In this document: positions 59,053-64,000 of the stretch, in pieces
How positions within the stretch are numbered: position 1 is the stretch's first letter
How the letters are laid out: each line of letters starts with the position of its first letter
Assembly (NCBI GenBank): GCA_903867225.1
Contig: CAIPQN010000042.1
Location: 38,992-102,991, forward strand
Source: an uncultured Pseudomonadota bacterium
Lineage (GTDB): Bacteria; Pseudomonadota; Gammaproteobacteria; Methylococcales; Methylomonadaceae
Direction: 5' to 3'
DNA length: 64,000 nt
Position numbers and translations under genes: made by a program
The notes under the pieces: model-generated
What the model was told of the DNA's origin: nothing
What the model saw: only the letters and a program-made list of their open reading frames with translations
Databases searched by the model: none

Positions 59053-60096
59053 GTGAATGAAAAGAACAAAAGCGGTTTAAGTTACAAAGATGCGGGCGTA
59101 GATATTGCGGCAGGAAATGCACTGGTTGAGCGTATCAAACCAATTGCGGCAAGAACTCGCATTCCTGGTGTAATGGCGGGATTAGGCGGTTTTGGTTCGT
59201 TATTTGAATTACCACTCGACCGTTACAAAAATCCTGTTTTAGTTTCGGGTACAGACGGCGTTGGCACAAAATTGAGATTGGCGATTGATTCAGGCATTCA
59301 CAACACCGTTGGCATTGATTTGGTTGCCATGTGTGTCAACGATATTATTGTGCAAGGCGCAGAACCGCTGTTTTTCTTAGACTATTTTGCGACGGGAAAA
59401 TTAGACGTAAATACCGCTGCTTCTGTCATTGAAGGTATTGGTAAAGGCTGTGAATTAGCTGGAGCAGCGTTAGTCGGTGGTGAAACCGCTGAAATGCCCA
59501 ATATGTACGCTGATGGTGATTATGATTTAGCGGGTTTTTGTGTCGGTATTGTTGAAAAATCTGAAATGCTCGATGGTAGCAAAGTCAGCGCAGGCGACAA
59601 ATTGATTGGTTTGGCTTCTTCGGGCGCACATTCAAACGGTTATTCGCTAATTCGTAAAATCATCGAACGTAATCAAGCCTCATTAGACGAACCATTCGAT
59701 GGTAAAACGTTAGGCGAAACGTTGTTAGCTCCAACGCGCATTTATGTTAAATCGTTACTTGCATTAATTAAAAAAATTCCTGTTCACGCTTTAGCGCATA
59801 TTACGGGTGGTGGTTTGACTGAAAATTTACCGCGTGTCATTCCAGATAATTTGAATGCACAAATTGATTTGAAATCGTGGCAATTTCCTGCGATTTTCGA
59901 TTGGTTACAAAGCAACGGTAATGTGTCACAAGCTGATATGTTAATTACATTCAATTGTGGCGTGGGCATGGTAATTTGTGTTGCAGCGGAAGATGAAGTC
60001 GCGACTCTAAATTTACTTGCTGAATTAGGTGAAACCGCGTTTGTGATGGGTGAGATTATTGCGGGTGAAGGTAAAGCAGAAGTTCGTTACCACTAA
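59053..60096 (+). CDS. purM: Phosphoribosylformylglycinamidine cyclo-ligase (GTG start)
   Basis: [40 protein letters not shown]. Confidence 0.96.
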   Translation: MNEKNKSGLSYKDAGVDIAAGNALVERIKPIAARTRIPGVMAGLGGFGSLFELPLDRYKNPVLVSGTDGVGTKLRLAIDSGIHNTVGIDLVAMCVNDIIVQGAEPLFFLDYFATGKLDVNTAASVIEGIGKGCELAGAALVGGETAEMPNMYADGDYDLAGFCVGIVEKSEMLDGSKVSAGDKLIGLASSGAHSNGYSLIRKIIERNQASLDEPFDGKTLGETLLAPTRIYVKSLLALIKKIPVHALAHITGGGLTENLPRVIPDNLNAQIDLKSWQFPAIFDWLQSNGNVSQADMLITFNCGVGMVICVAAEDEVATLNLLAELGETAFVMGEIIAGEGKAEVRYH

Positions 60097-60108
60097 AAAT
60101 CATAAAAA

Positions 60109-60142
60109 AAGGGCAGGTTCAAAATCTGCCCTTGTCGTTTTT
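60109..60142. terminator. Intrinsic terminator between purM and rsfS
   Basis: aagggcag-gttcaaaat-ctgccctt followed by gtcgttttt. Confidence 0.8.
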
Positions 60143-60485
60143 ACGCTTCTTGAACAATCGGATCGCCGACTGTCCACAATCTTTCCAACTGATAAAGATC
60201 TCGCGTTTGTTGTGTCATCGCGTGAACAATTACATCGCCTAAATCAAGTAACACCCAATCTGAAGTTATGTCGCCTTCCATGCCGAGTGGCATCACACCA
60301 CTTGCTTTGACTTTCATTTCAACGTAATCGCACAACGCTTTTAAATGGCGATTCGATGTGCCTGTGACAACAATCATGTAATCGGTAAAACTGGTTTTGC
60401 CCCGCACGTCTAAAACCGTCATGTTGATTGCTTTGCGTTCGTTTAATTCGCCTTCAACTAAGGCTAAAAGTGCTTCTGTTTGCAT
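60141..60485 (-). CDS. rsfS: Ribosome silencing factor RsfS
   Basis: DVRGKTSFTDYMIVVTGTSNRHLKALCDYVE; SDWVLLDLGDVIVHAM. Confidence 0.94.
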   Translation of the reverse strand: MQTEALLALVEGELNERKAINMTVLDVRGKTSFTDYMIVVTGTSNRHLKALCDYVEMKVKASGVMPLGMEGDITSDWVLLDLGDVIVHAMTQQTRDLYQLERLWTVGDPIVQEA

Positions 60486-60492
60486 TGTGTTC

Positions 60493-61110
60493 CTAAAAAT
60501 AAAGCTGATGTTGATAAATATAATCGATGATCGCGTCGGGTAATAAAAAGCGCGGATTTTTTCGTGTTGCAATCATACCGCGAATTGCCGTCGCAGAAAT
60601 TTCTAATTGCGTGATTTGTTGAAAAAATAAATGACCAGCAAGATGATTTTTCAAAATTTGTTTGTCATTTGTTAAGCGCATTTTGAAAAATTCGTTCAGC
60701 GAATTTAAAGCTGCATTCGGACGTGTAATGACGACGACGTGTGCCAAATCAAACAATTCTTGCCACCGAAACCACGTCGTAAAGTTATTAAACGCATCAC
60801 TTCCCACAAACAAAAGTAGCGGTACGTCTGGGTAATTTGAACGTAATGCTATCAGTGTATCAAACGTGTAGGAACCACCCTCGCGCTGTAATTCTTGAGC
60901 ATCAACAATGAAATCATTTTGATTTTGTGTGACGAGTTGCAACATTTCTAAACGTTGCAACGCACTGGTTGTTGGCAAATCGCGGTGAACGGGTTGGGCG
61001 CAAGGAATTAGCCGAACGTGTTCAAGTTCAAATAATTCCTTTAATTCCAGCGCAGAACGTAAATGTCCATAATGAATTGGATCGAAAGTACCGCCGAATA
61101 TGCCAATCAT
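60493..61110 (-). CDS. nadD: Nicotinate-nucleotide adenylyltransferase
   Basis: MIGIFGGTFDPIHYGHLRSA; ISATAIRGMI. Confidence 0.94.
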   Translation of the reverse strand: MIGIFGGTFDPIHYGHLRSALELKELFELEHVRLIPCAQPVHRDLPTTSALQRLEMLQLVTQNQNDFIVDAQELQREGGSYTFDTLIALRSNYPDVPLLLFVGSDAFNNFTTWFRWQELFDLAHVVVITRPNAALNSLNEFFKMRLTNDKQILKNHLAGHLFFQQITQLEISATAIRGMIATRKNPRFLLPDAIIDYIYQHQLYF

Positions 61111-61178
61111 TCTGTGTATATGAAAATCAATCCTTAGCGTAATCAACTATGAATCTGAAAATTTATGTCGTGCCATTT

Positions 61179-63410
61179 TTAGGCATAAATACTCAATAAA
61201 CCATTTGTGCCATTTGTTTCAATTACTTGACCATTTGCGAATTCATCTACAGATATTCCTTCCGCATTATTATTGCTAGTTACTGGATTACCTTGTGCGT
61301 CAACTTCTTGATTCGCTTGACGATTTCCCTGTCCATTCGCCGACGCATCAGCCATCATTTGAGCTGTTTGTTGTTGTGAACGACCAGAATCATTTGAATT
61401 TGAAGTCGATTGTTGTGAAACATTTACTTCGGCTAACGTTACTTGTTGAGAACTCAACATTTCGCGTAATTTAGGAATCGAGGCTTCTAACGCAGTACGA
61501 ACTTCGCTATTCTGCGCGGTAAATGCAATTGTGGCTTGATCTTGATTCATATCAATTCGTACCGTAATCGGTCCCATATTTTGCGGATTCATTTTAATTT
61601 CAGCACTCGAAATACCGCGATTAGTCATCCACACAATGCGCTCACCCATATCTTGATTCCATTCGGGATGCGAAATAGGTTTCGTCATCGCGGGAACATC
61701 GACTTTGGTATCTTGTATCAATTTATTTACTGCCGTTGAAACCCCTTGTGGAGCTGACTTATCGGCTGCTGATGTTATAGATGCGCCAATTACATCGGTT
61801 TTTTCAGCGGTTAATAACGAAGCAAACGATTTCAAATCGACTGCATTTTGTTTGTTATCAGTTGCTGAATTTAACAAACCATCACTTTGTAAGATAGGAT
61901 TTGACGGCGTATTGTTGCCACCATTATTACCATTATTACCATTATTTGCGGTATCACCACTAGAATTACGACTTGCGACCGCGTCCATTAACAATGTTTT
62001 TGCTGATGTTAGTGTTGGTTTATCAGTCGTTGTCGTGTCAGAAGATGTTTCAACTGCTACTTTTTGAGGTTCAACCTGAACAGATGTCGCTTGAGTTGTT
62101 ACTAATGGCACAACAATCGCATCGGTCATTACTTGAACAATCGGCGTATTAACTTCAGAGGCTTTATTTTCAGATTTGGTAACTGAAGGTGTAACGGTGT
62201 CACTAATTTTTTGTTTATCACTTATCAACTGATTTGCTATTGATGGCAATGCTTCGTTAGCTAATTGAGGTTCAATAGCAGCATCAGCACTCGGTTTATC
62301 TACAGTTAAAATAGGTGCTGTTTGTGTTTGTACAGTTGTTGTTTCAGGGTTAATAATGAGAACTTGTGGAGCAACTTCTGCTGATATTTTCTCTGCAGTT
62401 TGTGTTTGAACATTTTGAGTTTGTTCCGCTGCTATGCCTTCTGATTGCGAGGTAGTTGTGACAGGTGTTTGTACTTGTTCAGGCATTGCCGTTGTGACAG
62501 GTGTTTGTACTTGTTCAGGCATTGCCGTTGTGACAGGTGTTTGTACTTGTTCAGGCATTGCCGTTGTGACAGGTGTTTGTACTTGTTCAGGCATTGCTGT
62601 TGTTGCAGTTGTTTGTACTTGTTCAGGCACATCAATTTGCGTTACTACTGTTGCTGACGTTTGTACTTGTTCAGGCGTTGCTGTTGTTACAGATGTTTGT
62701 ACTTGTTCAGGCGCATCAACTTGCGCTGTTGTTATTACTGGCATTTGTACTGGTGTATCAACTTGCGTTGCTGTTGCCATTGGAGTCTGAACGAATGACG
62801 CTGGTGGCGTAACTTGTTGAGCCAAAATATTAGCAGCTGTATTCACTTGCGTATTAGTTACCGCTTGTTTCACAGCTAATTGCATACTTTCTTGTGTTAA
62901 CGAGGTTGCTGAATTCGCCGTAGGCAATTGGACAGATTGTCCAGCAGGTAAAGTGTCACCTAGTTTTACACCAGACGTAATAAATTTAAGTGTATCCGTT
63001 ACCGTAGATAAAATTGCCGAATCTTCAGCACTCATCATTGCTGTCGCCGTACTGTCTATCGTAGTAGGATTTGCCGAAGACGCATTAGTTGTCAAAGAAG
63101 TTTGTAACAACGTTGGCGTGTTTGCCATCTGAGTTGAATCAGTGGCAAGAGCAGTTGCTGTTGTTGCAGCAGCAAGCATTTCTGTTGTGGTTGGTGTAGT
63201 TGTTATGGCGGTAAGCAACGCAGAAGTTTGTGTTGTCAATGTGGCAGTGACATCAGTTGCTGGAGCGACTAATAAATCCATTTGCGTGTTCAACGCAGTT
63301 GAAAAACCTTCAGAAACAATTGCACCCGCCACTGTTGGTGACGTAGTCGCAGCAGCCCCATCAACAACAGGGGCAAATGTATTTATAGGTGAGGCTGTTA
63401 CGGTAATCAT
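61179..63410 (-). CDS. fliK: Flagellar hook-length control protein FliK
   Basis: T/Q-rich repetitive protein; C-terminal MNPQNMGPITVRIDMNQDQATIAFTAQNSEVRTALEASIPKLREML. Confidence 0.9.
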   Translation of the reverse strand: MITVTASPINTFAPVVDGAAATTSPTVAGAIVSEGFSTALNTQMDLLVAPATDVTATLTTQTSALLTAITTTPTTTEMLAAATTATALATDSTQMANTPTLLQTSLTTNASSANPTTIDSTATAMMSAEDSAILSTVTDTLKFITSGVKLGDTLPAGQSVQLPTANSATSLTQESMQLAVKQAVTNTQVNTAANILAQQVTPPASFVQTPMATATQVDTPVQMPVITTAQVDAPEQVQTSVTTATPEQVQTSATVVTQIDVPEQVQTTATTAMPEQVQTPVTTAMPEQVQTPVTTAMPEQVQTPVTTAMPEQVQTPVTTTSQSEGIAAEQTQNVQTQTAEKISAEVAPQVLIINPETTTVQTQTAPILTVDKPSADAAIEPQLANEALPSIANQLISDKQKISDTVTPSVTKSENKASEVNTPIVQVMTDAIVVPLVTTQATSVQVEPQKVAVETSSDTTTTDKPTLTSAKTLLMDAVASRNSSGDTANNGNNGNNGGNNTPSNPILQSDGLLNSATDNKQNAVDLKSFASLLTAEKTDVIGASITSAADKSAPQGVSTAVNKLIQDTKVDVPAMTKPISHPEWNQDMGERIVWMTNRGISSAEIKMNPQNMGPITVRIDMNQDQATIAFTAQNSEVRTALEASIPKLREMLSSQQVTLAEVNVSQQSTSNSNDSGRSQQQTAQMMADASANGQGNRQANQEVDAQGNPVTSNNNAEGISVDEFANGQVIETNGTNGLLSIYA
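62455..62598 (-). repeat. Four near-perfect 36-bp tandem repeats within fliK
   Basis: gttgtgacaggtgtttgtacttgttcaggcattgcc x4 (last copy ends gct); encodes (PEQVQTPVTTAM)n; degenerate copies continue to about 62720. Confidence 0.95.
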
Positions 63411-63443
63411 CTTATGACCTTTTAAATTTATTTATCGTAATGT

Positions 63444-63899
63444 TTAGGCTGCGTAGCCTGTCAATTTTTTACGCCCCAAACGTGAAGCGTGTTCATCCAT
63501 TTCGGATTGTTCACGTTTATCTTCGTGTTTCTGTTCGATTTTTAAAGCTGATTGCCTGACTTTTTGAATCGCTTGCGTGCTTTGGTGCATTGTTTCCCAA
63601 TGCCTACGTTTTGCCTGTACATCTTGTTCGATACTTTTTAATATCCGCTCTTGACCTACAATCGCCACGTCGAGTTTGTCGATAAACGAGCGAAATTCAA
63701 TCAATCGCGCTACTTTTACCCCTTCTCGTGCGAAAGCATTACATTTATCGACATAATCACTACGATAAACGGTCAAACCATCAACCTGACCTTGCATTTG
63801 GGTATGTTGTCGTTGTGTCAGTCCTAAATTTTCCAACGCTTTTTGTTCTTGATTGGCTTTAATATCAACAATCACCTGTAATCGCTTTGATCTTTTCAT
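63444..63899 (-). CDS. fliJ: Flagellar export protein FliJ
   Basis: 151-aa coiled-coil protein, position between fliK and the probable fliI end. Confidence 0.85.
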   Translation of the reverse strand: MKRSKRLQVIVDIKANQEQKALENLGLTQRQHTQMQGQVDGLTVYRSDYVDKCNAFAREGVKVARLIEFRSFIDKLDVAIVGQERILKSIEQDVQAKRRHWETMHQSTQAIQKVRQSALKIEQKHEDKREQSEMDEHASRLGRKKLTGYAA

Positions 63900-63911
63900 A
63901 AAAATCTCGCT

Positions 63912-64000
63912 TTAACGTAAATTCAATAACAATTCTAGTTCGTGCAAACTTTGTGCAATACCAACAGATTCTTCCATATCCTGCTGCAAAAACTCCAAAA
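63912..64000 (-). CDS. fliI: C-terminal fragment of probable flagellar ATPase FliI (cut by window edge)
   Basis: FLQQDMEESVGIAQSLHELELLLNLR*; position upstream of fliJ. Confidence 0.6.
   Translation of the reverse strand, partial: LEFLQQDMEESVGIAQSLHELELLLNLR

Noticed and set aside
62455-62598. 36-bp repeats considered as a CRISPR array
   Set aside because: Copies are contiguous without spacers and are in frame within fliK.
62434-62812. Plus-strand ORFs rich in VTGVCTCSGIAV / CLYLFRHCRCD repeats
   Set aside because: Antisense shadows of the fliK tandem repeats; several frames open at once because the unit length is a multiple of 3.
1-64000. tRNA, rRNA, transposase or prophage content
   Set aside because: None recognised by reading intergenic regions and ORFs; no integrase or transposase motifs seen.

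Overview
This 64-kb window looks like chromosomal DNA from a low-GC gammaproteobacterium, possibly a methanotroph or methylotroph relative (inference; no 16S rRNA or tRNA gene seen). Housekeeping blocks: proA, yggX/mutY, a peroxiredoxin, trpEG, hpf-rpoN-lptBAC-kdsCD, a flagellar operon fliLMNOPQR-flhBAFG-fliA, purM, rsfS-nadD, and fliK-fliJ-(fliI). Main points of interest: (1) A 9-gene same-strand operon (6549-16437) encodes a truncated globin, an SRPBCC protein, a short LOV photosensor, a fatty-acid hydroxylase, MsrP, MsrQ, a 1217-aa fusion, a tri-heme cytochrome c peroxidase and a TIGR01777 epimerase. The fusion has DoxX-like, NDH-2, cNMP-binding, BLUF and class III cyclase-like domains, and the cyclase-like domain has lost its metal-binding and transition-state residues. 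A MASE1-CHASE histidine kinase is divergent to the operon. This looks like a blue-light/gas/redox signalling system and is the best candidate for an undescribed system. (2) Two defence cassettes, LRR-McrB/LlaJI-like plus TA and a HaeII-like R-M pair, lie inside a tripartite ABC efflux operon. (3) A stand-alone sigma-3 paralogue of FliA is translationally coupled to fliA, followed by a frameshifted motA/motC remnant where a che/mot cluster is often found. (4) There is an orphan Cys/Ser/Gly-rich peptide, a glutaredoxin-oligopeptidase A fusion, and expanded repeat linkers in FlhF and FliK. All family calls come from reading the sequence; no searches were run.
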